From: Lycorma delicatula
Taxonomy: Eukaryota; Arthropoda; Insecta; Hemiptera; Fulgoridae
Direction: 5' to 3'
NCBI RefSeq assembly: GCF_047948215.1
Contig: NC_134467.1
Span: 38,748,520 to 38,812,519, forward strand
DNA length: 64,000 bases
Shown here: positions 44,980 through 56,224 of the stretch, piece after piece
Numbering within the stretch: the first letter of the stretch is position 1
Layout of the letters: every line of letters starts with the position of its first letter
Program-made: the position numbers and the translations under genes
The notes under the pieces: generated by a model
The model's input: only the letters and a program-made list of their open reading frames with translations
Database searches by the model: none
What the model was told of the DNA's origin: nothing

Positions 44980-45715
44980 AGGTCGACGATCTACCTAGCC
45001 CTGGCCAGCCAAGTACAGATGAAGTTATTGAAGAAAGAATATTAACAAAAATCTCTGTTAATAAACAATAATCGGCAAGAAGAATTGTACGAAATAATTA
45101 TTTATCTAGGTGGTCAATGCAAAAATTGTTTAAAAAAAACATAAATATCATACATAGAAGATTAAATTAGTAAAAGAACTTATTGAAGATGATTTTGCTA
45201 AGAGGATTAAATTCTGTGAAATTTTGACACAGAAATTATTAGATTCTGACAAAGAGAGACTGTGGATTTTTTTGACATAGCAAGAACTATTTTTCGCTTC
45301 AACGTATCGTTCAGTGACGAAATAAGTACCGGTTCCAGAAATAAGTCATACCTAGAATCCAGAGGGGTTAAATGTACGGGCTGGAATAATATGTGACAAC
45401 TTCTTGGACTATTGTAACTTAGATGATGATATGTACTATGCTTTGCTGAACGAGCAGAAGATTCTAGCTCTCAACAAGAGAGAAGTCGACGTGGTACTAT
45501 TGGATGACCAGTCAGGTCACCTGACCTGAATTCCCTTGATTTTTTCCTGTGAAGGCATTTAAAATAAACTGTTTATTTTCTCTGGAAAGATTAAGGAAAC
45601 GGATTGAAATAAAATGTAGGAAGATTCCACCAAAAACCTTTAATAATGTGAGAGAAGCTTTCGAACAGCGTCTTTATTACTGCATGGAGGTACAGGAAGG
45701 GCAGTTTTAACATTA
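44980..45715 (+). pseudogene. Heavily decayed Tc1/mariner-type transposase
   Basis: Conceptual reading in several frames gives fragments GRPSTDEVIEER (linker after the helix-turn-helix, about 45000-45035), GTI-G-stop-PVRSPDL and LDFFL-stop-RHLK (third catalytic Asp region, about 45495-45560), then FNNVREAFEQRLYYCMEVQE (C-terminus, about 45640-45700). Both stops are TGA where relatives have Trp. The motif resembles that of the DD41D copy at 8390-9404 rather than the DD34D ones. Frame breaks throughout; no terminal repeats found. Confidence 0.65.
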
Positions 45716-45914
45716 AGGAGATGAGAAGTAATAACACGTTTTTTAACTGAAATAATTCTATTAGCCGGTATTTTTAATTAATGAGATTATATGACTATAT
45801 TAAATAAAAGATAAAACTAATTAAAAATTGCTAACAATTATTTTACTTAAATCAAAAAAATTCTTCAAGATGTAAAGTGTTTGAAAAATTTTAATAATGA
45901 AATTTTACTTTTCC

Positions 45915-46370
45915 GTCTAGATAGCACTATAGCTCTAGAAAGGAAAGTACTGTAATCGATCCAATTTGGGCATAAGCGGTTCTCACTGGATCTTAACGTT
46001 CTGACACCTACGCAACCCAAAAAACCGGTTGGAAATTTTCCGGATGTTAATGTTCGTTAACTACGTGTGTTTTCGATATTGGCATCTAAATCACTTTATA
46101 TATCCACAACTACTGGACCGATTTCGACCAAACTTGATCAGATTTTACTTCTGTACATGGGGCATAGATGCCATTAAATTTTCAACTTAAAAAATCAAGA
46201 AGAGGAGGCTGTTGAGCAAGCTCACCCTCTGCATTTCAATATTTCGGCTAATTAGTCATATTTTTCTTAGGTACATTTGTTAGCAATCAAAAACCGACAA
46301 TATCTACAAAATCACACCCATCCCAAAAAAATTCTCTAAATTATTGCTATGTTGTGACGTCATAGGTGAA
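45915..46370 (-). mobile_element. Family W element with a single internal unit
   Basis: Reading leftwards: GCTAACAAATGTACCTAAG, one unit (about 46255-46080, including AAGTTGAAAATTTAATGGCA, TTTGGTCGAAATCGGTCCAG), ACACACG, GATCCAGTGAGAACCGC, and TTTCTAGAGCTATAG. This is the same order as 1320-3510, without amplification. Confidence 0.72.
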
Positions 46371-46436
46371 CGGTAGAATAAAATAAATTAATAATATTTA
46401 AAGTGTAAATAAGTTAACTCGTTCTGACTGGGTCTT

Positions 46437-46503
46437 GAACTCGATCCCCCGATTGGCTCGGTATTTGGTGCGTTAAGCGTCGCGGCTAGACCAGTCTGCC
46501 GAC
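46437..46503 (-). other. tRNA-like sequence, probably retroposon head
   Basis: On the minus strand: ACTGGTCTAGCCGCGACGC (A-box-like) and GATCGAGTTCAAGACCC (B-box-like). Spacing resembles a tRNA gene, but I could not pair a convincing acceptor stem. Likely a SINE head or the 5' part of the adjacent retroelement. Confidence 0.4.
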
Positions 46504-46599
46504 TGTACAAGCGAAATCTGTTCTATGCAAGTTGTGAAAAAATATCGAATGGGGCTCAAATTCTCAGGAATTTTGCCCACTTTCATTATCTGGTGAACT

Positions 46600-47600
46600 C
46601 TCCTTCCTAGGATAGCTGAGCCTCCAGAGGAAATGGAATTTGAGGCTTCCTTTAGAAGATCTAAGAAAACGATTAGATCACCCGTCATTACGCCGTCAAC
46701 TAGTACCGCTGATCTGTCTAAGACTGGTATGCCTGATAAGGGGCTCGAGGAGAAGCCTACAGAACGAAGAAGGTGCCTAGTAATGATTCGAGCGAGGAGG
46801 CTGCGTCGGAGATTGAAACATTAATTGAGGAGATAAAGGGACTTCAGAATCTGTGTAAAAGTCATCCCACGACTAAAAAGACGTTACTTTGTCGGTGAAC
46901 AGAATTCCCCCGGTGCGGCTGCGTGCATTGATGCTACGGCGGGTTTATCTAAGACCGAGGCTAAGGAGTTACTTCTGGCCGAGTGGCAGAAGGCCTGGAA
47001 CACCTCACCTACTGGTGTATGGACGCGTAAATTAATTCCGAGAATACATGTATGGGTGCAGAGAAGACTGGGTGAGGTAGGTTTCTATATAACGCAGCTC
47101 CTTTCTAAACATGGCGAATTTGAAGCCTACCTGCATCGATTTGGCAGGAGAGTGTCTCCTCTATGCAGGTACTGCGATCTTGAGGATACCGTTGAATACA
47201 CCATCTACCAATCCCAGCGGTGGGATGTGGTCAGACAAAATGACGGGTTGAGCTGGCTTTCTCCGGAAGGCGAAGAAAGTGACTTGAAGGTGAAGGGGCG
47301 AAGGACAACCCCCTGTGGAGCCGTCGTGCGTCTGCACTTGTGCGGATGGGCGACGGTGATGAAGCACTGGGACTCTGGACCCCTAAAGGCACCTCCTGGG
47401 CTCGCGCAATGCTTAAACTGCAGGACCGACCCCGGAGGAGGAGAACAGATATGAGTTTTAGTAGGTAGGGTGCGGGTACACATAGACTCTTAATAACATC
47501 CAGCCGAACCCGTGCGAGTCCGACACTCCCCCATTTATGAGGGGGGGGGGGTATGGCATTGCTCAGAGTCCTCTATAACAAAAAAAAAAAAAAAAAGTTA
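46600..47600 (+). mobile_element. Internally deleted R1-like LINE
   Basis: A Ser/Thr/Arg-rich ORF1-like N-terminal part (46600-46850: EFEASFRRSKKTIRSP, SEIETLIEEIKGLQNL across a frameshift) is followed closely by an ORF2 C-terminus (46940-47454). The 3' region ends with a G-rich run and poly(A) at about 47580-47597. Most of ORF2, including endonuclease and RT, is absent. It is GC-richer than its surroundings. Confidence 0.6.
46946..47454 (+). pseudogene. C-terminal domain of an R1-like reverse transcriptase
   Basis: Reads EAKELLLAEWQKAWNTS, TGVWTRKLIPRI, GEVGFYITQLLSKHGEF, AYLHRFGRRVSPLCRYC. This is the pattern W-W...TG-WT--LIP...F-L-Q-LSGHG-F--YL--F---S--C--C that closes R1-clade ORF2 proteins. 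The zinc-binding segment keeps CRYC but has VEYTIYQSQRW where relatives carry EH and a Cys, so the second half of the site is lost. Frame from 47056 to 47454 open. Confidence 0.62.
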
Positions 47601-47750
47601 GTACCCGCGCGAATTAAATACGGTATGCGCGCGCGCGCTTTAGTTAGAAATAGTGAATTAAATAAACGAAAAGGTATTATATTTAAATAAGATGATAAAT
47701 ATTTTAAATTAAGTTGTGTGTGTAAGCCGTACGTCAGAAACAACCAACAG

Positions 47751-47799
47751 TTGTAGGGCTTTCCCGCGGCTTTAGCCGCATGACGGGAAAGTCCTACAA
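47751..47799. repeat. Strong hairpin with GC inner stem
   Basis: TTGTAGGGCTTTCCCG and CGGGAAAGTCCTACAA pair over 16 bases with one mismatch (G-T in RNA). The loop holds a second stem CGGCT-TT-AGCCG. It is conspicuous in AT-rich surroundings. Function unknown; may be a transposon end structure. Confidence 0.75.
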
Positions 47800-48405
47800 A
47801 TGTTTTGTCAGCTTTTTTTTAATTTTTTAAGTAACGTAATGATATTTGTGGTCGCTATTTCGCTTTAAGTAGTCAGAATTTAATTTTTTTGATACATATT
47901 TGCTTGTTATTCAAAGTCCATTAAAACAACGTATCAAATGACCGTATCCTGATCAAATTTGAGCCGGCCCTGATCCAGAAGACCGAATACACAAAATTGG
48001 GGCTTATTGATTTAGCCTTTATTATCGGAGATTTTCAAAACAGAATCGTAATACCTCAAATAACAAAAAAAAATTAAAAGGAAGCATAGCCGTAGTTCTA
48101 GTTATCTGAAACAAACATATTGTTGGCCGCCAATCTACATTGGGAGATCACAATTTAGTTTTAACTGTACCTTTTCTCTCGTTTGATAGAGTTATTTAAA
48201 TGATATTAAATGACCAATAGTCGCATTTGAAATTTTTGAGTTTCCCCTACTCCTGTCACCCAAAAGTCAAAAAGAGTGAATATACGTTCATTGAAGTAGC
48301 CTCCGATTACAAGGTACAATGCCGCAAACCGCATCCAGTTACCTCAATTATAAAAAAAAGGTTACAAGAGGATGTAAGTTATTTTTCAACCCCCCCATCG
48401 CGGTA

Positions 48406-48463
<58 letters not shown>

Positions 48464-48557
48464 CAGGTGACCAAAAAGGTGCGGCGCATTCCGTAGGATG
48501 CGTAACACTTTATTATTTAGCAAACCAGTGCGACATGAAATTCGCCTTGTACTAGTA
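47800..48557. other. Spacer with (TA)n
   Basis: (TA)n at about 48410-48457. No gene recognised; the Tyr-Ile frames here are artefacts of the microsatellite. Confidence 0.45.
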
Positions 48558-48845
48558 CTTTTCTTTTTCCTGTTTAACCTCCGGTAATTACCGTCCAGAT
48601 AATACTTCAGAGGATGATATGTATCAGTGTAAATGAAATGTAGTTTTGTACAGTGTCAGTCCGACCATACCTGATATGTGTGGTTAATTGAAACCCAACT
48701 ACCAAAGAACACCGGTATACATGATCTAGTATTCAAACCCGTGTAAAAATAACTGAATTTACTAGGACTTGAACGCTAGAACTCACGATTTCCAAATCAG
48801 CTGATTTGAGAAGGCGTGTTCACCACTAGACCAACCCGGTGGGTT
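48558..48845 (-). mobile_element. SINE1 copy m
   Basis: From TTTCTTTTTCCTGTTTAACC to ACTAGACCAACCCGGTGGG. Full length, no evident duplication. Confidence 0.92.
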
Positions 48846-49299
48846 TCTTATATTAGTGCCTGGACTACGTTGAATCACATGATGTTCATCATTAACTTAC
48901 CGTTCAACAAAAAACGAACAGTTTGGAAATATTCATGTGGATTACCGTTACAAAATCCATAAACAAAAATTATATCGACATATTCCTCGTTAAAAACTGC
49001 ATTTTTACACTACGATATGATATCAGTACACTTCCTTCCTTTATATGTATCATAATTTACGACAACAGATTCAAATGAAGTATACAATTTTTGTTGTTGA
49101 CCAGTATTGCCAACCTACACAATAAATTTTTTTTTGAAATATTTCTAAAGTAACATACATTTTAATTTAGTTTTTTACGTAATTAATTCGTTTTACCTGT
49201 GTAAATTATTGAATATACACAGCTAAAACATTGTTTTATAAATTTGCTATTTTTTTTTTTTAATTATTTTCCGTAATTAGCGCGTTTTTTTATTTTTAA

Positions 49300-50150
49300 A
49301 AAGAATTTTTATTAGTTACAGAAATAATAATACGATTTTATATCTATTTTTCGTGTTTTGCTTCAATAAAAAACACATTTTAAAAGTTTTTGTTTTATTT
49401 TTTTGGCTCTATTTACATTACTTACCTCAGAATTAAATTCTCAAATTAATTTTGTTACTAAATCATCCGCATTTATTAGTAATTTAACAAAGCTATTTTA
49501 CTACAAACCTAAAATTGTTTTTCGATACCGAATTTTGTATTTTATGTTGGATATTTTAAAAACAACTTTGGACCTTTGTTTTTCCTGTTTAGCCTCCGGT
49601 AACTACCATTTAGATAATACTTCAGAGGATGAATGAGGATGATGTGTATGAGTGTGAATGAAGTGTAGTCTTGCACATTCTCAGTTCGACCATACCTGAA
49701 ATGTGTGGTTAATTGAAACCCAACCACCAAAGAATACCTGTATCTACGATATAGTATTCAAATCCGTGTAAAAATAGCTGGCTTTACTAGGACTTGAACG
49801 CTGGAACTCTCGACTTCCAAATCAGCTGATTTCGGAAGACGCGTTCACCACTAGACAAACCCGGTGGCTCATCTTAAAAACTACTGGAATTATACTTCTG
49901 GGACCTGTCTTCTTCTATTCCCCAGCTCAAATTACGAAAGAAACCATCGACTTTACTCCTTAATTTGGTTCCCAAAAATTATAATAGGGCTTCTTTTTAT
50001 TAGAAGAACTGAAATACGGACGAAATCTTTCGCTAGCCGTAATTTGAAAACAAAACGAGTCCTGATCTATGTTTTACATTATTTTCACCAGTAGAACATG
50101 TCCTGAAAAGTTTCTCCGTGGAACATTCTGAATATGAAATTACTGGTTTT
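49300..50150. mobile_element. Family Y element, copy 4, split by SINE1
   Basis: Interior 49330-49560 matches copy 3 (GCATTTATTAGTAATTTAAC, TTTTACTACAAACCTAAAA). After the SINE, 49869-50095 matches the right part of copy 3 (CCCAGCTCAAATTACGAAAG, ATCTTTCGCTAGCCGTAAT). The left end is unclear. Confidence 0.68.
49577..49868 (-). mobile_element. SINE1 copy n, inserted in family Y
   Basis: From TTTTTCCTGTTTAGCC to ACTAGACAAACCCGGTGG. An imperfect duplication (TTAAAAACAACT against TTAAAAACTACT) may flank it, with a few extra bases at the tail side. Confidence 0.92.
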
Positions 50151-50534
50151 ATTTTTTTTTTTACATAATTTAATTCATTTGGAAATTTGGTAATCCGAAA
50201 GTTTCTAAATATAGAATGAAGTTGTATCTCAAGCTAATTAAATAGGTGTATCAGTGGCTTATTAGATAAATGGTTTGCCAAGGATATACAGAGCCAAATA
50301 TCTGTATCAAATTTCACATTTTTGGCCAACGGGTTTTCGAGATACAATGCCTATAAATAAAGTAATGAGACTAGTTTTTTTTTTGGCAGCCAAAGTGGCA
50401 ACCCTGTAAAGTTACTAGTAAACATATTGTTATATGAACAGCTGATTTATATTAAGTATTAATATTTTTAGTTTATTGTTGCCACGTGAGACACGTAAAC
50501 AAACTTTTGGTAAAACGAGTTGTGCGTTACAAAA

Positions 50535-51583
50535 ATGTACGATACTAATTATAAGCAACGTTGTACAATCACGTTTTGTGTTAAACTCGGGTGAAAATGC
50601 TATTGAAACTTTTTGAAAATTGAAAAGGACGTACGGAGATAACGCTCAGGTCACGAACCAAGTTTTAAGGTGGTTTAAAGCATTTTCAGATAGCCGGGAA
50701 TCAGTTGCGGACGATCCACGCTCTGGAAGACCGTTAACATCATCAAAAAGTGACGACGATGATGACCGAATCAGAGATTTCATACGGTACGATCGTGTCA
50801 GAATAATTGCAGAAAAAGCTTAATTTGAACCGTACCACAATCCATCATCAAATTCTGACAAACGAATTGGCCATGAAAAAAGTTTGTGCAAAATTGGTCC
50901 CAAAAAATCTCACTGTTGAACAGAAAAACAACAGAGTGGAAGTGTGCCGCAATCTTCTAGGACGAATTGAAATTGATCCTGATTTTCCAAAAAAAAAAGT
51001 ATTACTGGTGATGAATCTTGGATATTTGAGTACGACCAGAAACAAAACGCCAGAAGGAGTGGCACACTTCAAACTCATCACGTCCCAAAATAGCAAAAAT
51101 GAGCAAATCAGAAGCATCCTAATTTGTTTGTTCGATAGTAATGGCATTGTCCATAAGGAGTTTTTTCCTACAGGACAAACTGTAAATCAATATGTTTACC
51201 GATAAATTCCTGAAAGACTACGAAAAAGAGTTGTCAGCGTGAAATCAGCCATCAAAGACAACCGGATGTTGCATGATGACAATGCACCTTGTCACACTAC
51301 AATCTCAATTAATGAGTTTTTGGCAAAGAAAAACATTCCTGTATTTCCTCAACCATCTACATGACTTGAGTCCCTGCGACTTTTTCCTGTTCCCGACTTT
51401 TAAAAAAAACATCACAAAGGACACCGTTTTGGAACAGTAAAAAACATTTTTTTAAATATGTAACCGACCATCTGAAGGATATTCCAGTTTCTGAGTTCCA
51501 ACACTGCTATAAAGAGTGGGAAAACCGTTTGAAACGTTGCGTGGCTTACCAAGGGAATTATTTCGAAAGTGATGTAAAGTGAA
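50535..51583 (+). pseudogene. Mariner transposase, multiply disrupted
   Basis: ATG at 50535; a stop occurs after about 20 codons at CVKLG. N-terminal domain in 50620-50823: QVLRWFKAFSDSRESVADD, RSGRPL. A frame change near 50815 leads to LNLNRTTIHHQIL, ICAK-type CAKLVPKNLTVEQK and LLGRIEID. Catalytic motifs: damaged TGDE region near 51005, HDDNAPCH (Asp codon 51278), LSPCDFFLFP (Asp codon 51378). The distance between the last two is not a multiple of three, showing a small deletion. C-terminal region to about 51583 in broken frames. Confidence 0.88.
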
Positions 51584-51659
51584 ATTCGATGTAAACTATT
51601 TCGAAGGTGAGTCCATGTATAGGATTGAAAATAGAAAGTTTTTCTGGACCAGTCTCATT

Positions 51660-51950
51660 TTATTAACCCACTGGGTTGGTCTAGTGGTGAACGCGTCTTC
51701 CCAAATCTGCTGATTTGGAAGTCGAGAGTTCCAGCGTTCAAGTCCTAGTAAAGCCAGTTATTTTTACATGGATTTGAATACTAGATCGTGGATACCGGTG
51801 TTCTTTGGTGGTTGGATTTCAATTAACCACACATTTCAGGAATGGTCGAACTGAGAATGTACAAGACTACACTTCATTTACAGTCATACATATCATCCTC
51901 TGAAGTATTATCTGAACGGTAGTTACCGGAGGCTAAACAGGAAAAAGAAA
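51660..51950 (+). mobile_element. SINE1 copy o, inserted in a mariner terminal repeat
   Basis: Full-length SINE with duplication AGTCTCATT at 51651-51659 and 51951-51959, which is mariner end sequence. Confidence 0.95.
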
Positions 51951-51980
51951 AGTCTCATTACTTTACTTGCAGACCTCGTA

Positions 51981-52903
51981 TGTGGCAAAAAGTGTTTAGA
52001 AAATTTGTTAAATATTCTAAATATTCCGCCCTCTCCTCAAATTAAATAGACCTGAAATGCTGAATTTTTTAAGAACTTAATAATTAATTGGTTTCACAGT
52101 ACTAAAGCTTAATTTTTTATACTATACAAAATGTGAAAAATTAAGAATCATTAAAATACCCCTTTAATTCCATCAATGCCCCAAATGTAGAAAAACATTT
52201 TTTGCAGTTTTTGAAGAATTTATATAGTGCTAGTCCGCAGATATTAATCAGAAACCAAGCCCAACACACGTAAAACATTAAAATATATATATGGTAAAAT
52301 ATTAGTCTAACTGATTTACTTTAACATCAAACAATAATTCGATACTACATTTTTGAATATTGAAAATCTGTTTTCAAATTATCAAAGAAATTAAACATAA
52401 ATAAAAATAAAAGGAAAGGAGAATACATGATAAGATGATAAAATGAAAGAAAACTTTCACAAAAAGTAATTTACAAGACTTGTGGAATAATTAGTTTTCT
52501 TTTCTAATTAACCAGTTAAAATAATGCAGAACTAATGAGTACTAAGTAGTAATTAAATCTATAACCCAAGAATAATTATACAAAGAAGCTTCTATTTAAA
52601 AAAAAATTTATAACTCCAATTAGTTACATTTAAATTATATGTACATTTATATAATCAAACAAAATTTTACAATGTGTACAAATATAAAATAATAATAGCA
52701 ATGTCAAATTGTCAATGTAACTTTTGAGCACGCACACGTTTATATCTTCATGTAACTGTTTATACAAATGTTATCATAAATAATAAAACGCTAATTATAC
52801 CTGAAAAAATAACATTCCTGACAAGTGAACTGTCATATTAACAAAAAGATGAAAATATTGAGTGTCACTTTAATTTTTTTTCAACTAAAAAAAAAATATA
52901 AAA

Positions 52904-52948
<45 letters not shown>

Positions 52949-53035
52949 TTTCAATAATTATTGAATTTTTTATTTCTTCTGCTTCTTCCTTTTCAAGGAT
53001 TAGCCCCAACTGACCTATTCCGGCTTTCATTTTTA
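51981..53035. other. AT-rich spacer with (TA)n
   Basis: (TA)n at about 52906-52944. No gene recognised. Confidence 0.4.
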
Positions 53036-53049
53036 ACCTTGGCCGACCT

Positions 53050-54398
53050 TCTTTCTTTTTCCTGTTTAGCCTCCGGTAACTACCGTTTAGATAATACTTC
53101 AGAGGATGAATGAAGATGATATGTATGAGTGTAAATGAAGTGTAGTCTTGTACATTCTCAGTTCGGCCGTTCCTGACATGTGTGGTTAATTGAAACCCAA
53201 CCACCAAAGAACACCGGTATCCACGACCTAGTATTCAAATCCGTGTAAAAATAACTGGCTTTACTAGGACTTGAACGCTCAACTTCCAAATAGGCTGATT
53301 TGGGAAGACGCGTTACCATTCGATAACGTAGACTGGAATAAAATGTTCAGCATTTTAAAAAAATTAGGGTTCAAATACAGAGATAGAAAAACGATTGCTA
53401 ACATTTACAGGAACCAAACGGCAACAGTAACAATTGAAGAACATAAGAAAGAAGCCGTAATAAGAAAGGGAGTCCGACAAGGATATTCCCTATCTCCGTT
53501 ACTTTTTAATCTTTACATAGAACTAGCGGTTAATGATGTTAAAGAACAATTTAGATTCGGAGTAACAGTACAAGGTGAAAAGATAAAGATGATACGATTT
53601 GCTGATGATATAGTAATTCTAGCCGAGAATAAAAAGGATTTAGAAGAAACAATGAACGGCATAGATGAAGTCCTACGCAACAACTATCGCATGAAAATAA
53701 ACAAGAACAAAACAAAAGTAATGAAATGTAGTAGAAATAACAAAGATGGACCACTGAATGTGAAAATAGGAGGAGAAAAGATTATGGAGATAGAAGAATT
53801 TTGTTATTTGGGAAGTAGAATTACTAAAGATGGACGAAGCAGGAGCGATATAAAATGTCGAATAGCATAAACGAGCCTTCACTTAGAAATATAATTTGTT
53901 TACATCAAAAATTAATTTAAATATCAGGAAAAGATTTTTGTATGTTTGGAGTGTCGCTTGAATGGAAGTGAAACTTGGATGATCGGAGTATCTGAGAAGA
54001 AAAGATTAGAAGCTTTTGAAAAGCGGTGCTATAGGAGAATGTTAAAAATCGGATGGGTGGATAAAGTGACAAATGAAGAGGTATTGCGGTAAATAGATGA
54101 AGAAAGAAGCATTTGGAAAAATATAGTTAAAAGAAGAGACAGACTTATAGGCCACATACTAAGGCATCCTGGAATAGTCGCTTTAATATTGGAAGGACAG
54201 GTAGAAGGGAAAAATTGTGTAGGCAGGCCACGTTTGGAATATGTAAAACAAATTGTTAGGGATGTAGGATGTAGAGGGTATACTGAAATGAAACGACTAG
54301 CACTAGATAGGGAATCTTGGAGAGCTGCATCAAACCAGTCAAATGACTGAAGACAAATAAAAAAAAAAAGCGTTACCACTAGACCAACCCGGTGGGTT
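53050..54398 (-). mobile_element. SINE1 copy p, split by LINE L10
   Basis: Tail to mid-head at 53050-53318; remaining head (ACTAGACCAACCCGGTGGG) at about 54379-54398. A 14-bp duplication ACCTTGGCCGACCT flanks the whole at 53036-53049 and 54399-54412. Confidence 0.95.
53319..54369 (+). mobile_element. LINE copy L10, inserted into SINE1
   Basis: Starts at RT motif A (TTCGATAACGTAGACTGG) and ends with the family tail and poly(A). A 9-bp duplication GCGTTACCA of SINE sequence flanks it (53310-53318 and 54370-54378). The open frame up to 53868 has DNVDWNKMFSILKKLGFKY, RQGYSLSPLLFNLYI and FADDIVILAE. It then stops at TAA near 53869 through deletion in AQAKRAF, with more breaks at 53940 and 54091. 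Confidence 0.96.
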
Positions 54399-54412
54399 AC
54401 CTTGGCCGACCT

Positions 54413-55310
54413 ATGTCTCTTCTTCCTCTCTTTAAGTAATACCAAACCTAAAGCAGCAGATAATAAAGAGAATCAAAAGAGTGACATTGTTCATTATATC
54501 GTTTGATGATGACACTGATAGGGCAGATACCTAGTTATTCCCGGATAACTTTGCAGGATGTCTTTCCTAAAACATTCCTTCACAGCTGTTAAAAAGCACA
54601 ATTCATCACTTTGGATTCGAGAATCGTTCTTTCTATTTGTTACCGATATCATGCATCCATATGTTAAAAGAGTACAGAAATTAAAACTTTTTTATAACTT
54701 GTTATTTAAATTTCTATTAAGATTCTCATTCTGTTCTCATCCATCGATAAATCATAACCCAAATAAATATTAACATAAATTAATATATTACAACTATAAT
54801 ACAATGTTACAAACACCGTACGTTAATAAAAGGATTTTTTTTTATACACTTCAATTGGTAATCATTTTCATCTAAACTTTGCACCAGCTTTCAAACGTAC
54901 TTACTGACTCTTTGGCGCTACAGCCCGTATAGAGCCTTGGACCACAGTGGTAGCTCGCTTATAAGCACTGCAGCACCACTTGATATTATCGACAACATTT
55001 AATATAATGAGTCTTTATTACCAAAAATTGTAGAGAATTTAATACCGAGAAAATTAATGTAGTAAAGTCTATGAAAAGCAGAAAGATCAATTTTTATTAT
55101 AAAAAACAGAACAAAACTTCACAAAAAAAGTCATGAATATGAAAATTAATAGTCCCTTTTACACTAGAACAATTTGTCACGGTGAGAAATTAACTGGAAT
55201 TTTTAAACAATGAATTTCTTATAGTGCTTAAAATGTTTATTGGAAAATCGAAATGAAATGTACTATTAACTTGATGAAGAACTAACACATTTCACGAATG
55301 AAGTAAGACA
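54413..55310. other. AT-rich spacer
   Basis: No gene recognised. 55020-55250 has some resemblance in composition to the family Y interior but no firm match. Confidence 0.35.
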
Positions 55311-55327
55311 ATTCTTAGATGAAAAAT

Positions 55328-55706
55328 TTACCGGTAAATGAATTGGACGTACAGGACTGGTAAATTGGCTCCCAAATTTATTTCCCCTTCCCACTTCTGG
55401 AACCGCTCTTGAAGCATTACCTCTGTCAAGGGAAGTATACAACCATCAGAAACCGGTATGCGGAATGCCCGCGACCTCATTGCGCAAAGACGACCCCACA
55501 CGGTCGTCGGGCCCTCTAAGCGCTCAGCCATGGGCCTGTCCGGCCCGGCATCGAATTCCCTGTCGAACTTCCTCCGAGGCATGTAATCTGTCAGTCGCTT
55601 TCTTAACGTAGTCCTCTATATCCTTCCATTCAAGGGATCCTCTCATCATAATTCTCGGATTGTCTTCTGGATTAAACATGACTTCTGCGCCCAAGGCTTC
55701 AAGCAT
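55328..55706 (-). pseudogene. Unidentified GC-richer coding remnant
   Basis: Two overlapping minus-strand frames read in sequence. 55706-55524 gives MLEALGAEVMFNPEDNPRI and EWKDIEDYVKKATDRLHASE; 55582-55328 gives RFQKWEGEINLGA. Codon use and GC content differ from the surroundings, and the composition is protein-like. I do not recognise the family. It may be a retroelement or DNA-transposon fragment with one frameshift. No ATG context or splice sites support a host exon. Confidence 0.35.
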
Positions 55707-55839
55707 CTCCTGGAATCACTACTCAAATCGTGTACAACTAAAATAAACATGTGAAGGGGGTCTTCTCTACATGTTTATTCCACCTAGACAACCGGATCTT
55801 AGTCCCTTAGATTACTGTTTATCGGGATAGATGAAATGC

Positions 55840-56154
55840 ATTGTGATGAACATCACAAAATTTAACGTTTCCTTTTTTCCCTCTTTCCTTTCTCCAATTT
55901 CCACTCCTTCCCCTCTTTCCTTTTTCGCAAAAATATTTATTTTCACGTAACTAATATATATATACTGGATATGAGCCAAATCAAACCAAAAATACAACTT
56001 TTCTGAAAAATCTCGACCCGCGCCACCTAGCGGGTCCAAACTAATTCAGAAATCTTCGCGGGCGTGCGTGAGTGCGTGCGTACAACTCACCAAAGTTTCA
56101 TCGCAATCGGATGAATAGTATAGGAACACATAAGGGACAAACAAACAAACTTTC

Positions 56155-56202
<48 letters not shown>
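55840..56202 (+). mobile_element. Family X repeat, copy 4, ending in (TA)n
   Basis: Pyrimidine tract 55868-55925, CGCAAAAATATTT, CACGTAACTAATAT, GCGCCACCTAGCGGGTCC, ATCGCAATCGGATGAATAG and AAACTTTCCTTTATATA, then (TA)n at 56157-56203. This is the cleanest copy for defining the family. Confidence 0.75.
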
Positions 56203-56206
<4 letters not shown>

Positions 56207-56224
56207 GCATTTATTAATCACCGA

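Larger units (their letters stand above)
50354..51978 (+). mobile_element. Mariner (DD34D) DNA transposon, copy 3, with SINE1 in its right end
   Basis: Left terminal AATAAAGTAATGAGACT (outer bases diverged); right terminal AGTCTCATTACTTTACTTGC to ACCTCG with TA at 51979-51980. The SINE at 51660-51950 sits inside the right terminal repeat. Without the SINE the length is about 1.33 kb. GTGGCAACCCTG near the left end matches mariner copy 2, so the two are close relatives. Confidence 0.9.
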
